64,000 nt of DNA from Bin87 sp965217175 (GCA_965217175.1 OZ244251.1:496001-560000); one strand, 5' to 3'. Positions 18,807 through 28,236 are shown, counted from the first letter of the stretch. Made by a program: numbers and translations. Notes: generated from the sequence alone by a model not told the origin.

Positions 18807-20315
18807 CGTGTGAGGTGCCAGCCAGGCGTTGTGATGGGCTTCGGGTGATTCGCCGTCCTGTTGATTGGCCCACTGCTGGGGTGATAGGAGGATGATGTTG
18901 GGTCGTACGGACGGCACCAGCCCGGAGGTGGCGGCGGTGATGCTCGCAAGCCGAGGTCCCAGGCTGGGCCTGTCGTTTGGGTCGACGACGACCGTGATCT
19001 GCATGGGGTCGTCCGTTGCGAATCCAGCCGCGCGTGCGCCCGTGACCTCGACTCTGGAGGGCGTCGGCGGCACCAGGTCATTCAGTGCCTCCACGTAACG
19101 GGTGAGCCACAGGAGCTCGGACTGGCGCAGAATGGGTCCAAGTCGGCTTCGTTGTCCGTCTGCGATGACCGTCAGGGCGGTGGCGTCGGGGTTGAGGCCC
19201 TTGTGGAATGGATTGGCGACTACCCGCCGGTCGGGAGTCCTTACGAACCGATTTGCGGGATCGTGGTTGATGACGTCCTGCACGTTTCTCCTCGTGGTTA
19301 CGGCCTTCCGCTGGGTGTGTTCAATGATGTCTTCCGTGTTGGCGGGGCCGTGTTCCGTCAGGAAGGCGTAGATGTGGTCTCCGGTGGTGACGCGAGGTCT
19401 GGCCGCGTGCTGAGCGTCTGGAGTGGTGTCCCATTCGCTCAGTCCGAACGTGGACGGGCCTCGGAGCGAGATCTTGTCGGACGGGTAGGCGAAGTTGCGG
19501 ACGGCGTTGAGGACGTTGTACCGGTCGGGCAGGTGGTGACCCACCAGGCGTTGGATCTCGTCAACGAGGTACGCCGTGGTGCGGGGCTGTTGGTCGCTGG
19601 CGAGGATGTAGAGCACGGTATTGGCAACCAGCTTCGGGGGTCTGATGAGTGTGCCCCAAGGCTGGTCCGGGTTGTAGAGCTCCCGGTCGTCGGGGCGAAT
19701 GCCGGCGACGCGGTCGATGAAAAGCGTCAGATCCAGCTGCGGCCAATTGGAGAGGTCGTCCTGGCGATGGCTCAAGGACTGGAGGATGTCGTTGGGGCTC
19801 TGGGGTTCGTGGGACTGTGCCATGTGGGCGGCGATGTCCGCCTTGATGTCATCAATGTCGCGGCTTCTCGGGACGACGGGAGGTGGGGTGATGTAGCCGG
19901 CGGCGCGGATGAGTGGCGAGTGCTGCGGGGTAGCGAATCCCAGTTTGATGAGAACACCGATGGTGGACTCGGCGTAGAGAGGTGGCCGGCGGTTGTGTCG
20001 GTTGATGATTGCGGCTTCAGCCATGACGTCGTTGGTTCGCTGGGCGATTTCGTGCAAAGGCTTGCCGAGTTGCTGGTCAACATGAACGAGTGTGGCCGCG
20101 ATGCGGCTCAACCTGTAGCCGATTGAGCCTAGCGGTGTGTGGTAACTGGATGCAATTGCGGTGTCGGGCATTGGCCCGGTGGTGGCGTCGCCGAGTTTCG
20201 CGTCGAGGAGGAAGGGGTGAGACGTCTTGGTGCGAAATTGCTGGATCACCTCTTGGGCTGCGGAACACAGGACGTCGGTCACGATGGGCTTGAGCGCGTT
20301 GGCGGGCTTTTTCAT
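18765..20315 (-). CDS. winged-helix protein of unknown function
   Basis: A 516-residue soluble protein. Two segments look like winged-helix DNA-binding units: about 225-300 (VANTVLYILAS...RNVLNAVRNF, ending in a wing-like TFGLSEW as in HARE-HTH domains) and about 310-375 (DHIYAFLTEHGPANTEDIIEH...RFVRTPDRRVV). The C-terminal 120 residues (RVEVTGARAAGF...QITVVVDPNDR) have a mixed alpha/beta pattern. The last dozen residues and the TGA stop are encoded by the mobile element at 18527-18806, so the natural C-terminus was replaced. A transcription-factor or phage-type role is possible but unproven. Confidence 0.55.
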   Translation of the reverse strand: MKKPANALKPIVTDVLCSAAQEVIQQFRTKTSHPFLLDAKLGDATTGPMPDTAIASSYHTPLGSIGYRLSRIAATLVHVDQQLGKPLHEIAQRTNDVMAEAAIINRHNRRPPLYAESTIGVLIKLGFATPQHSPLIRAAGYITPPPVVPRSRDIDDIKADIAAHMAQSHEPQSPNDILQSLSHRQDDLSNWPQLDLTLFIDRVAGIRPDDRELYNPDQPWGTLIRPPKLVANTVLYILASDQQPRTTAYLVDEIQRLVGHHLPDRYNVLNAVRNFAYPSDKISLRGPSTFGLSEWDTTPDAQHAARPRVTTGDHIYAFLTEHGPANTEDIIEHTQRKAVTTRRNVQDVINHDPANRFVRTPDRRVVANPFHKGLNPDATALTVIADGQRSRLGPILRQSELLWLTRYVEALNDLVPPTPSRVEVTGARAAGFATDDPMQITVVVDPNDRPSLGPRLASITAATSGLVPSVRPNIILLSPQQWANQQDGESPEAHHNAWLAPHTKQLPNSPDDKING

Positions 20316-20352
20316 TGGTTTGTGTCCTTTGAAGAGTTGCGGCGCCCGAAAA

Positions 20353-20384
20353 GCGAAAAGCCGCCCGTTGGGGCGGCTCTCGGC
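20353..20384 (-). terminator. GC hairpin with T-runs on minus strand
   Basis: GCCGCCC-GTTG-GGGCGGC forms a 7-bp stem. Read on the minus strand it is followed by CTTTTCGCTTTT, so it may stop transcription entering from the right or act in the leader of the 516-codon gene. Confidence 0.45.
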
Positions 20385-20966
20385 GTGGCGCGTGCTGGTC
20401 TGTTTGTGGTCAGCTGCGTCGTGGGCAGCGTTTCACGGCAGTCCTGCGTCTGTTTCCGCTACGCCGACGATCTCGGCGCTGTGGAAACTTCGGAGATTAC
20501 CCCGACTTGGGACAGGGGGATTATGCCGGCCTTGGCAGCTGCCGAAGGCGGCGGAATTTATCGGGGTCGTTTGATACTCAAAGCACGGCCCGGGGTATTT
20601 TTCAGTGTCGAGGTACCAGAGCGTCCACAGCATCAGCGCAGGACTGGGTTTCCGGCCAATGACCCAGCGTGTGCAGGGGCGGTTCAGGGCCGTTTGAGTG
20701 GTGCCCGTCGGTGTCCGGTTTCCGGTTACGCGATTGGTCGCGAGGGCAGATTGTTAGGTCCGTGGGCGATGTTGCGTTGCATGCTGCGCATATCGCTAAT
20801 AAACCGCGTTGAAAGCCCTTGCCGTTACGGTGCCTCTGTGCGAAAATACCCATAAGAACCCCGGACGTGGGGGTACAATAAAAAAAGGAGCACATCTGAA
20901 TTGTGCGTTTCAGGCAGGTTGTCGGTGCCGAGAGTTCCGGTTAGTGATGTTGAGGAGGACAGAGAC
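20385..20966. other. intergenic, no gene recognised
   Basis: No convincing gene on either strand. A TACAAT hexamer near 20874 followed by an A-run lies about 90 bases before the next start and may be part of a promoter. Confidence 0.4.
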
Positions 20967-21605
20967 ATGGTTGATTTTTTCGCCGATTTGGCGGAGCTCA
21001 GGACGGCGATGGTCGAAAAGCAGCGAAAGGGGGCAGACAAAGAACGAAAGGGGGCACGGTTGAAACGGTGGGCAGAGGTAAACTTGGTGCTCATAGACCA
21101 GATCACTGGGGAAGCTGACCGGTTGCTGGGCGAGGCCGGTGTAGCTGACACCTTGGCGGGTACCGGTGAAGGTGCGAGTTCTGCCACTGAGTATGCGGGC
21201 AGCGATTTTCGTGTTTGGTGTGCGCGGGTGTCTGGTGGTGACTCGGAGTCGATGCAGTACTTCACTCCGGAACACGACGAAGAGACGGGCGCACCGGTTT
21301 ACGACTACCGGGTCGTGTCTGACAAACGGGGCAATCGCCTGAGGGCATTCGCGGCGGCGCGAGTGTACGGGCGGAAATTGAAGACGTCGTCGTTGGCGCA
21401 TGCCATCTTCCTGACCGGTGAAACGCGCGCAGTGGATGCCGCATCGGTGAAGTCGTCGTTAGGCGGGCTGGTCCGGTATGGACGGGATTGGAGGCGTGAA
21501 GACGGCGGTTGGTTGGAGTACGTGGGGGAGGGGCTGTCTCCGAACCAGGAGATGGTACTCCAACTGGCTAGGGAGAGAACGAAACTACTGCTGCAGGCGG
21601 ACTAG
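20967..21605 (+). CDS. hypothetical cytoplasmic protein
   Basis: A 212-residue protein from ATG 20967, preceded by GAGGAGG at good spacing; the frame is open further upstream but lacks another good start. The N-terminus is strongly charged and helical (AMVEKQRKGADKERKGARLKRW). The C-terminal half, with ASVKSSLGGLVRYGRDW and a final helix, could be a helix-turn-helix. No recognised family. It sits 222 bases left of the TnpB element, on the strand opposite to tnpB. Confidence 0.5.
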   Translation: MVDFFADLAELRTAMVEKQRKGADKERKGARLKRWAEVNLVLIDQITGEADRLLGEAGVADTLAGTGEGASSATEYAGSDFRVWCARVSGGDSESMQYFTPEHDEETGAPVYDYRVVSDKRGNRLRAFAAARVYGRKLKTSSLAHAIFLTGETRAVDAASVKSSLGGLVRYGRDWRREDGGWLEYVGEGLSPNQEMVLQLARERTKLLLQAD

Positions 21606-21784
21606 GCGTGATCGCGCCAATGTCTGAAGATGATGACAGTTTCAGGTGGCGGTTATGGGGAGTAATCGCGTAGAGTAATTGTGCTAATTTAATCTACATG
21701 AGATAAAAGAAACGGCCGAAGTGGTTTGGCGACACACGACGGCCTGAAGCATAGCCCCTTGCGGTTAACAGGGAGGGCTACACA

Positions 21785-21827
21785 ATGGCAAATATATCAC
21801 GTTGCTCGGTGAGCGGGCGTTTCTTTC
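21785..21827 (+). pseudogene. 5' end of a gene cut by the TnpB element
   Basis: A GGGAGGG ribosome-binding site and an ATG at 21785 start MANISRCSVSGRFF, where the element begins. If the element is removed, the frame stays open beyond its right end for about 45 more codons to a TAA at 23397-ish. This may be chance in GC-rich DNA. Confidence 0.25.
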
Positions 21828-23253
21828 AGAAAATTGCGAAACTAGGTTCGCGTTCTCGTGAACAGCAACAAGGGCCGCTGAAGGGCCCGGGTGTGTTGCT
21901 TGGTTCCTTTGCGGGCACGGCGGTTCACCGAGGCTGGCCTGCTGGCCAGATTTCCTACCCCTGCCATGGTGGCTACACGACGGCAGGGTACGTTTTCTCC
22001 ACCTATCACGTCTGCGTTCGCGTTGGTACCGCACTTCAGGCAATGGAACTGTGCCTGCGTGGTCCTGTTGCTGGCGTCGACGTTTCCGCAGGCTGGGCAG
22101 GTTTGGCTCGTGTGCTGGGCTGGTACTCTCACGAACTGTCTTTCATACCAGTGGGACTTGTACTCGATCTTCTGGCTGATGGCAGCCCAGCGCTGGGACA
22201 GAATCGACCGGTTGAGGCCGCGCTTCTGCGCTACGTTTCGGCCGGGGTTCTCCAGCGTACCTGTGGCGGAGCGCGTCATGTTGCCGATTGTCGTGTCCTC
22301 AACGGCAATCAGCCCGTGTTTGCGGACGATGTCGGTCGTGATTCGGTGTTCTGCAGCCTGCAAGTTCTTGATGCGCTTACGCTCTACTGTTTGGAGCTGC
22401 ATGACGTGCAGGTAGTGTCTACTTGCTCTGCCGTTCCATCTGAAACGGCGTTTGGTGGCTCCGTCTCTCTGTTTGACGTTCACCCAACGGGCTCGGCCGT
22501 CACGTATGGCGGCGTCTCGGCAGCGCTGCATCTTGCGCTTAAGGCGACGGACCGTCTTCCGGTGCTGGCTGGTGTCAATGCCGGGAATTTGCTGGTTATT
22601 GACGACGGTAAGCCTCTGCACCATGCCTGGGTCAATCCCGCAGGATTGGTACTTTGCCGGCGACGGCTGGTAATTTGGGAACTCGTACACCAGCGTGGCT
22701 GTCAGCGCCCTGCCGTGTTGGGTGATCCTGATGGATCTTGGCTGTTCCAGAACATTGATGCGGTGGGCGGTCTTGAAACACAGGATGGGCAAGCCCTTGA
22801 TGTGGATCTCGGCGACACCCGATTCCCTGAACTTGACGTGCTGTACTCGCGGCTCGGATATTTCCAGTGTCCTGAACTGGTGAGGGAACCTCGTTTTTGG
22901 AAATCCGGCGCCGGGTACGGTGTAGGCCCGGTGGTAGGCGTCGTTGACTCGTTTGACGACCGATTCGGCCAGTTTTCTGGCGATGTTCGCGAAGTCTGGG
23001 TCGTGCTTGCGCAGGTCGGTAATGCCGGCGTTCTGGAGACGCAGTATTTCCTTGTTGGGAACACCAGCTTTGCCCAGCATCCGGCGGTGTCGGATGGCTG
23101 CGTTCTGGAGTTCGCCCAGCAGTGGCAGCAGTCGTTCCACTTCCTGGTATCCCTGCTGGCTGGTCCGTACTGGGTACTGGAGCTAAATGGGGTGCAGCTC
23201 CGGTTGCTGGCTCATCCTTTGATTTTATCATCGGGTAAGTTTCGCAATTTTCT
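21828..23253 (-). mobile_element. TnpB-encoding insertion element (IS200/IS605-related)
   Basis: A 1426-bp element bounded by a perfect 16-bp inverted repeat, AGAAAATTGCGAAACT (21828-21843) and AGTTTCGCAATTTTCT (23238-23253). It encodes only TnpB; no TnpA transposase is present. A subterminal hairpin around GGGCC-GGGCCC lies near 21865-21885. The inverted terminal repeats are unlike the asymmetric ends usual for IS605. Two internally deleted derivatives are at 9941-10225 and 18527-18806. Confidence 0.85.
21842..23215 (-). CDS. tnpB: TnpB RNA-guided nuclease (amber codon at codon 11)
   Basis: TnpB of the IS200/IS605 group, an RNA-guided DNA endonuclease related to Cas12. Catalytic RuvC residues are present: Asp in SCGIDPGM, Glu in IAVEDTTIG, Asp in NANADVIGG. 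A zinc ribbon with CPACG and CLKCG lies between the last two. The natural start is probably ATG 23215 (MSQQPELHPI), but a TAG follows at 23183-23185; both deleted derivatives have TCG (Ser) there. Downstream, a GTG at 23140 would give 432 residues but lacks a ribosome-binding site. The stop codon overlaps the terminal repeat. Functional only if readthrough or the internal start works. Confidence 0.85.
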
Positions 23254-23305
23254 CCGCTGGAGCGGGCCAGTTCGACCGACGGCGCGTTCGGACCCTTGTG
23301 AATTT

Positions 23306-23350
23306 GCCGCGGTGCCCCGGCCATGAAGGCCGGTGGCTTCGCGGCTTTTT
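23306..23350 (+). terminator. strong GC hairpin followed by T5
   Basis: Nested arms GCCGC...GCGGC and CCGGCC-ATGAA-GGCCGG are followed by TTTTT on the plus strand. It looks like an intrinsic terminator lying directly left of the recombinase cassette array, which it would insulate from upstream transcription. Confidence 0.6.
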
Positions 23351-23396
23351 GCTTGACCACGAGAGACGAATCAGAAACCTCAAGATGGAGTAAATC

Positions 23397-23600
23397 ATGA
23401 AATCCCCAAAAAACAGGTCGGTCGCCAAGGCGAACGGCAAGTCGTCAACGGATCGCCATTCCGGATTCTACGTCCGTGTGAGCACCGCTGGCCAGCAGGA
23501 GAAGGATGTCCCGGAACAGACGCTAGGTCACCAACCGCGTGGAACCCTACTCAGATTGGTGGCCTTGGTAAAGAAAACCTTCCCATGGGGAAAGGAGTAA
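23397..23600 (+). pseudogene. serine recombinase N-terminal fragment
   Basis: A 67-codon frame whose residues 23-41 (SGFYVRVSTAGQQEKDVPEQT region) match the start of a serine recombinase catalytic domain, including the nucleophile serine in YVRVST. The match ends after about 20 residues and the rest is unrelated. It reads directly up to the first cassette and is the remnant of a further recombinase at the left edge of the array. Confidence 0.65.
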
Positions 23601-23605
23601 CTGGA

Positions 23606-23998
23606 ATGGTGAAGCAGAATTCGGGCTTGAGCAAGCCCGCAGTTAAAAGAACGGAGCCGCGGGAGATTCGAGCCTCGTCCGCGGCCCCACGACCAACCGA
23701 GAACCAACTCGAAGAGGTCGTTGTTCATGGTATCGAACTCGGAGGGTGTTGGCAATCGGCGGCGGCAGAACTTGGCGGCATTTGGCCTGAGGAGAGGTCG
23801 TTGGACTTGGACGGGTCGCCCGTTGAGGGCTGGGTGGCTGGTTTGCCCGTCGTGGACGGAGTGGCGGACAGCGGGTGGAAGGAGTGCAAAGGCGGCCGTG
23901 TGAGGTTGGTAGTCCGTGTTATGGATTGCCCCGAGCAGCGTGAGTGGGTGCGTGCGATGGCGTACGGCGGCGCCTACGCCAAGGAGGTGATGGGGTAG
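23606..23998 (+). CDS. cassette 1 small protein (family Orf130)
   Basis: A 130-residue protein from ATG 23606 (AAGGAG eight bases upstream). Copies in the next two cassettes align along the full length. Shared elements are an N-terminal basic stretch, EEVV, LGG, GIWPEERSLDLDG, EGWVAG, VVDGVADSGW, RLVVRV and a C-terminal EWVRAMAYGGAYAKEV. I recognise no family. It always directly precedes a large serine recombinase and is separated from it by a hairpin. An accessory factor, such as a recombination directionality factor, is a hypothesis only. Confidence 0.65.
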   Translation: MVKQNSGLSKPAVKRTEPREIRASSAAPRPTENQLEEVVVHGIELGGCWQSAAAELGGIWPEERSLDLDGSPVEGWVAGLPVVDGVADSGWKECKGGRVRLVVRVMDCPEQREWVRAMAYGGAYAKEVMG

Positions 23999-24023
23999 GG
24001 CGGGTAATTCCGCCGTTGTAAAG

Positions 24024-24058
24024 GTCGCCGGCGACGTACGTGGTGCGTCGCCGGCGAC
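24024..24058 (+). promoter_or_regulatory. conserved hairpin, cassette 1
   Basis: A perfect 13-bp stem, GTCGCCGGCGACG paired with CGTCGCCGGCGAC, with a 9-base loop. It lies between Orf130 and the recombinase start (ATG 24094). Equivalent hairpins with altered but still paired arms are at 26026-26061 and 28262-28296. No T-run follows, so it is not an ordinary terminator. Confidence 0.75.
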
Positions 24059-24093
24059 GGCAGGAACCGAGTTTGACAACAAGGAGAACTGAT

Positions 24094-25526
24094 ATGTCGG
24101 GAAAGAAAAAGCAGGTTGCCATTTACACGCGCGTGAATTCGTCGGACCAGGAAGTGGCCACTCAGGCAGAGGCATGCACCAGGCTTGCGGTGTCTCTGGG
24201 GTTCCAGGTTGACGCGGAATGTGTTCACCGGGAAATCGGGTCGGGAGGGACCCTGGACCGTGCGCAGTTGGCAAATCTCCGTCGCATGGCGTCTGCCGGT
24301 AAGCTGGACGCTCTGATCGTTTGCAGCGTTGAGCGGTTGTCGCGTAAACCCGTGGACTTGCTGGCGCTGCTGCGGGAGTTCAGCGAGCACGGCGTCGAGG
24401 TGCATTTTGTGCAGGGCTCGGCGGATTCCACGTCCGTACGCAATCTGCTGGAGGTCCTGCTTGAGAATCTGGAACTCCGGGAGTTGAGAGGCATGCGTAT
24501 TGCGGCTCTTGGCGGGCAGAACCAACCCTATGGTTACGATTTCGACCCGGTGGCAAAAAAACGCTTGGTGAACGAAGCGGAAGCCAGGGTCGTGGAGAGG
24601 ATTTTTCGGCTGTGCGCCGCAGGCTGGAGCGTGTATCGGATCGCCACGACGTTGAACGCGGCAGGTGTCCGGTCAAAGACGGGTGGTCTTTGGAGAGTAA
24701 GTGCGCTCCGGAGGATCTTGTCGAATGGGTCCTACATGGGGGTGGATTACTACGGGAACACCTAGACAGTTCGTAGGGGCCGCGACAAGGGCAAGCGGGT
24801 TGCCACACCGAGAGAGGAGTTGATTGAAATGAATGGGTACACACCGGCGATTATCTCAGAGGCTTTGTTCCAGAAGGTGCAGGCACGGTTGGCAGCGGAG
24901 CCGCGTTTTCGGGGAGATAAGGCACGCCCGCACTTCTTGACAGGTTTTGTCAAGTGTCAGGTGTGCCGAACCTCGATGACCGTACATGAACGCACCGGGA
25001 AGTGTTTGTACTACCGGTGCAGCGGGGCTCCCCGGGCGGAAGTATGTGGAAGTGCTGATCAAGAAGACCGCCGGGTTAGGGCCATCAACGTGGCTCGGTT
25101 GGAGAACTGGGTTTGGTCTCACGCGACGGCGACGGTTCGGGGCCAGAATGGAGTAATCGTGGATCTGGAGAGAGACCTCCTGTACGCGGCTTGGAGATTG
25201 AGCAGGAATTCGGACGGCTCCTCGGCGAGATCCGAAAATTGAAGCAAGAGGTGGTGTGCTTAGAGAAGGAAGACATGAAAAGGTTGCCGGCTTTGCTGGC
25301 GGGCCTGTGGGCACGTTTCGTGGTGCTGGAGGAGCAGCGCGCGATGGTAGAAACCTCGGTCACTGCATGTGAGCGCGTCCGCGAGTACTGTTTGGGGGTG
25401 TCGGAACAGCTGGCAGAAATGGATGACGCCTGCAAGAGGGACCTGATGGCGCGCTTGCGGATGAAAGTGCTGGTGGTCGGAGCGGAGGTAGAGATCACGG
25501 CAGAGATTGACCTGGATTTGTGGTAG
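24094..25526 (+). pseudogene. large serine recombinase 1 (dead)
   Basis: From ATG 24094 (AAGGAG seven bases upstream). Resolvase domain with TLDRAQL and ERLSRKP motifs, Recombinase domain (GYDFDPVAKKRLVNEAEARVVERIF), zinc ribbon (VKCQVC...YYRC) and coiled-coil tail ending EIDLDLW. Three lesions are visible. The nucleophile position reads Asn (YTRVNSSDQ). An in-frame TAG stands at 24763-24765 after YYGNT. A single-base deletion near 25190 shifts the frame before LEIEQEFGRLL. The rest aligns throughout with the recombinases at 26235 and 28331. Confidence 0.85.
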
Positions 25527-25613
25527 CTGGCCATTGCTGCCTGATTGGGTGGCGACGGGTCGGCTGGTTTGTGTTTCACGAGATGCCCACAGATGGGCAA
25601 GGAGAGGAATGTC

Positions 25614-26000
25614 ATGAAAAAAGAGTTGACGGGCCCGGCGGGGTCCAGCAGGAAAAAAGCGCCGCGGGAGATTGGACCCTCGTCCGCGGCACCACGACCA
25701 GTCGAGCGGGAACCCGAGGAGGTCGTCTTTGATCATACGACCCTCGGAGGGGGTTTTCAATCGGCAGCGGGACCTCGCGGCATCTGGCCCGAGGAGAGGT
25801 CGCTGGACCTGGACGGTGCGCACATTGAGGGCTGGGTGGCCGGTGTTCCTGTCGTGGACGGCGTGGCGGACAGCGGGTGGCAGGAGTGCGAGGGCGGCCG
25901 GGTTCGGCTGGTGGTTCGGGTGACGGACAGTCCGGACCAGAAAGAATGGGTGCGTGCGATGGCGCACGGCGGGGCTTACGCCAGGGAGGTGCTCGGGTAG
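25614..26000 (+). CDS. cassette 2 small protein (family Orf130)
   Basis: 128 residues from ATG 25614, with AAGGAG about nine bases upstream. Very similar to the cassette 1 and 3 proteins, especially GIWPEERSLDLDGAHIEGWV, VVDGVADSGWQECEGG and REVLG at the end. The frame is fully intact although the recombinases on both sides are broken. This suggests the small gene is under separate selection or that decay is very recent. Confidence 0.65.
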   Translation: MKKELTGPAGSSRKKAPREIGPSSAAPRPVEREPEEVVFDHTTLGGGFQSAAGPRGIWPEERSLDLDGAHIEGWVAGVPVVDGVADSGWQECEGGRVRLVVRVTDSPDQKEWVRAMAHGGAYAREVLG

Positions 26001-26025
26001 GGCGGGTAATGCCGCGCATGGAAAA

Positions 26026-26061
26026 GTCGCCGGCGGCGTGTGTGTCGCGTCCGTCGGCGAC
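26026..26061 (+). promoter_or_regulatory. conserved hairpin, cassette 2
   Basis: An 11-bp stem, GTCGCCGGCGG with CCGTCGGCGAC, one G-T wobble, loop of 14 bases. Relative to cassette 1, an A-T pair has become G-C at position 11, a paired change. Confidence 0.7.
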
Positions 26062-26095
26062 GGAGCAAACCCTCTGGAATGGACGGAGGATTGAC

Positions 26096-26233
26096 ATGAC
26101 GAAAAGGAAGAAACAGGCCGTGGCCTATGTCCGTGTGCGTTCGACAAACCAGGAAGAAGGCTTGTCGGTGGAGATGCAGGCAGCGGCATGTATCGAAGTT
26201 GCTAGGTCATTGGCAAAGAGCAAGGAGGAATGA
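26096..26233 (+). pseudogene. serine recombinase N-terminal fragment
   Basis: A 45-codon frame with good GGAGG upstream encodes MTKRKKQAVAYVRVRSTNQ...MQAAACIEVARSL and then stops. It matches a recombinase N-terminus, with Arg at the usual nucleophile position. It is followed two bases later by the ATG of recombinase 2, so cassette 2 has two consecutive recombinase starts. This looks like a partial tandem duplication or a recombination scar. Confidence 0.7.
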
Positions 26234-26234
26234 C

Positions 26235-27764
26235 ATGTCGAAGAACAAGAAGAGGGCTTTGGCCTACGTGCGCAGTGCTTCGGTTATCGAGGCTGACCAG
26301 ACGTCCCTGGACTCTCAGTCGGCGGAGATAGTCAGGTTGGCGAACTAGATGGATTACGGGGTTGACCCATTAGACGTGCTTCGGGAGGTCGTGTCGGGCG
26401 CAAGCTTGGACCGGCCTCAGTTGAACAAGGTGCGCCTCATGGCGGCAACTGGCGAGTTTGACGTGCTGATTGTCTACAGCCCTGACCGTTTGTCTCGTAA
26501 CCTGGTCGATCTGCTGATGCTGATGCGCGAGTTCGCCTCGCACGGGGTGGAGGTGCATTTCGTGCAGGGCCCGTTGGCTTTCGCGCCGTGGGCTGAGTTT
26601 ATCAACGCCGTCATCGAGCTCTGTGCGAATCAGGAGCGTTGCAAGCACCGGGAGCGGACAGTCCGTGGCATGGACGCCGTAACTCGCAGTGGTCGAATGC
26701 CGACCGGTGTCCATGCCCAACCCTTCGGTTACGACTTGGACCCGGCCACCATGAAGCGGGTGTTCAACGAAGTGGAAGCCGAAGTAGTCGTGAGGGTCTT
26801 CGGCCTTTATGCCGAGGGTTTGAACATATCCGGGATAGTCGAGATGTTGAACGGGGAAGGAGTGAAGACGAAAACGGGCAAGGCGTGGAGTCGGCCTGGG
26901 CTCCATAGGATGTTGTCGAACACGTCCTACATGGGAGTGGATTACTACGGCAAGACAAGGACAGTTGGCGGGTGCCGCGGTAACGGCAAGCGGGTTGCCG
27001 CACCGCGAGAGGAGTGGATTGAAATGAGTGGATACACACCGCCGATCATCTCAAAGGAAATGTTCCAGAAGGTGCAGGAACGGTTGGGAGAAGCGCAGGC
27101 GCGTTTTCGGGGAGATAGGGCACGCCCGTGCTTCTTGGTGGGTTCTGTCAGGTGTGGGTCGTGCGGGGCGTCGATGGGCGTACGTGCAGGTGCCGGGAAG
27201 CGTCGGTACTACCGGTGCAGTGGGGCTTCCGGGTCGGGAGCACAACAGGATGCTGGATCAGGAGAATGCAGGGCGAGGGCCGTCAAAGCGGATTGGCTGG
27301 AGGACCAGGTGTGGTCGCACGTAGTGGCGATGGTTCAGGGTCCGAGCGGGGTAATTGCGGATCTTGAACTGAACCGTCAGACACGCGCCGGGGAACTTGG
27401 ACAGGAAATCGAGCGGCTCCGAGGCGAGGTTCAGAAAGAGGAGCAACGGGAGGTGCGCCTACTGAACCTGTGCCATGAGGGCACGGTCAGGCTCGAGTTG
27501 CTGGTTGCGAGGATGGAAGAGTCGTCGACTTTGCTGGCGGACCTGCGGGTACGCCTGGCGGAGCTGGATGAGCAGCGTGAGAGGGAAGAAAACGCGTTGG
27601 CGGCTTGTGAGCGTGTTCGCGAGTACTGCCTGATGGTGTCCGCAAAGCTGGAAGAACTCGATCCGGCCTGCAAGAGGGCGTTGATGGCGCGCCTTGGCGT
27701 GAAGGTGCTGGTGGTTGAGGGGGAGGTGACGATCACGGCCGAAATCGACTTGGATTTGTGGTAG
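26235..27764 (+). pseudogene. large serine recombinase 2 (split by TAG)
   Basis: From ATG 26235, with AAGGAGG upstream. TAG at 26346-26348 interrupts the frame after SAEIVRLAN, where recombinase 3 reads AECIKLASSLGY. The long remainder (26349-27764) holds the SLDRPQL and DRLSRNL motifs, Recombinase domain, zinc ribbon VRCGSCG...YYRC, coiled coil and the shared end EIDLDLW. The nucleophile position by alignment is Ala (YVRSAS), so the enzyme is probably inactive even with readthrough. Confidence 0.85.
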
Positions 27765-27849
27765 TCGGCGATTGCTGCCTGATTGGGTGGCGACGGGCCG
27801 GCTGTTTTTGTATCACGAGACGCCGACAGATGGCCAAGGAGAGAATGTC

Positions 27850-28236
27850 ATGGAAAGAGATTTGACGGGCCTGGCGTGGTCCGCCACAAAGAAAGCGCCG
27901 AGGGAGGGTGGAGCCTCGTCCACGGCACTACGACCAGTCGAGCGGGAACCCGAGGAGGTCGTGGTCAATCTTACGACCCTCGGAGGTGGTTTTCAATCGT
28001 CGGCGGGACCTCGCGGCATCTGGATCGAGGAGAGGTGGCTGGATCCCGACGGTGCTCCCATTGAGGGCTGGGTGGACGTAGTGTCGGTCGTGGACGGCGT
28101 GGCGGACAGCGGATGGCAGCCGTGTGAGGGCGGCCAAGTGCGCCTCGTGGTCCACGTGGTAGACAGTCTCGAGCAGCGGGAGTGGGTGCGGGCGATGGTG
28201 CACGGCGGGGCCTACGCCGAGGAGGTGCTGGGGTAA
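27850..28236 (+). CDS. cassette 3 small protein (family Orf130)
   Basis: 128 residues from ATG 27850 with AAGGAG upstream. It keeps GIWIEERWLDPDGAPIEGWV, VVDGVADSGWQPC and EEVLG. It is the most diverged copy, in step with the diverged hairpin and recombinase of its cassette. This implies the cassettes duplicated some time ago as units. Confidence 0.65.
   Translation: MERDLTGLAWSATKKAPREGGASSTALRPVEREPEEVVVNLTTLGGGFQSSAGPRGIWIEERWLDPDGAPIEGWVDVVSVVDGVADSGWQPCEGGQVRLVVHVVDSLEQREWVRAMVHGGAYAEEVLG

Noticed and set aside
19152..20126. A 324-codon plus-strand frame
   Set aside because: Antisense to the 516-codon gene, which has the better start and protein-like sequence.
21785..23326. A 513-codon plus-strand frame across the TnpB element
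   Set aside because: Antisense to tnpB, whose RuvC and zinc-ribbon motifs are clear on the other strand.
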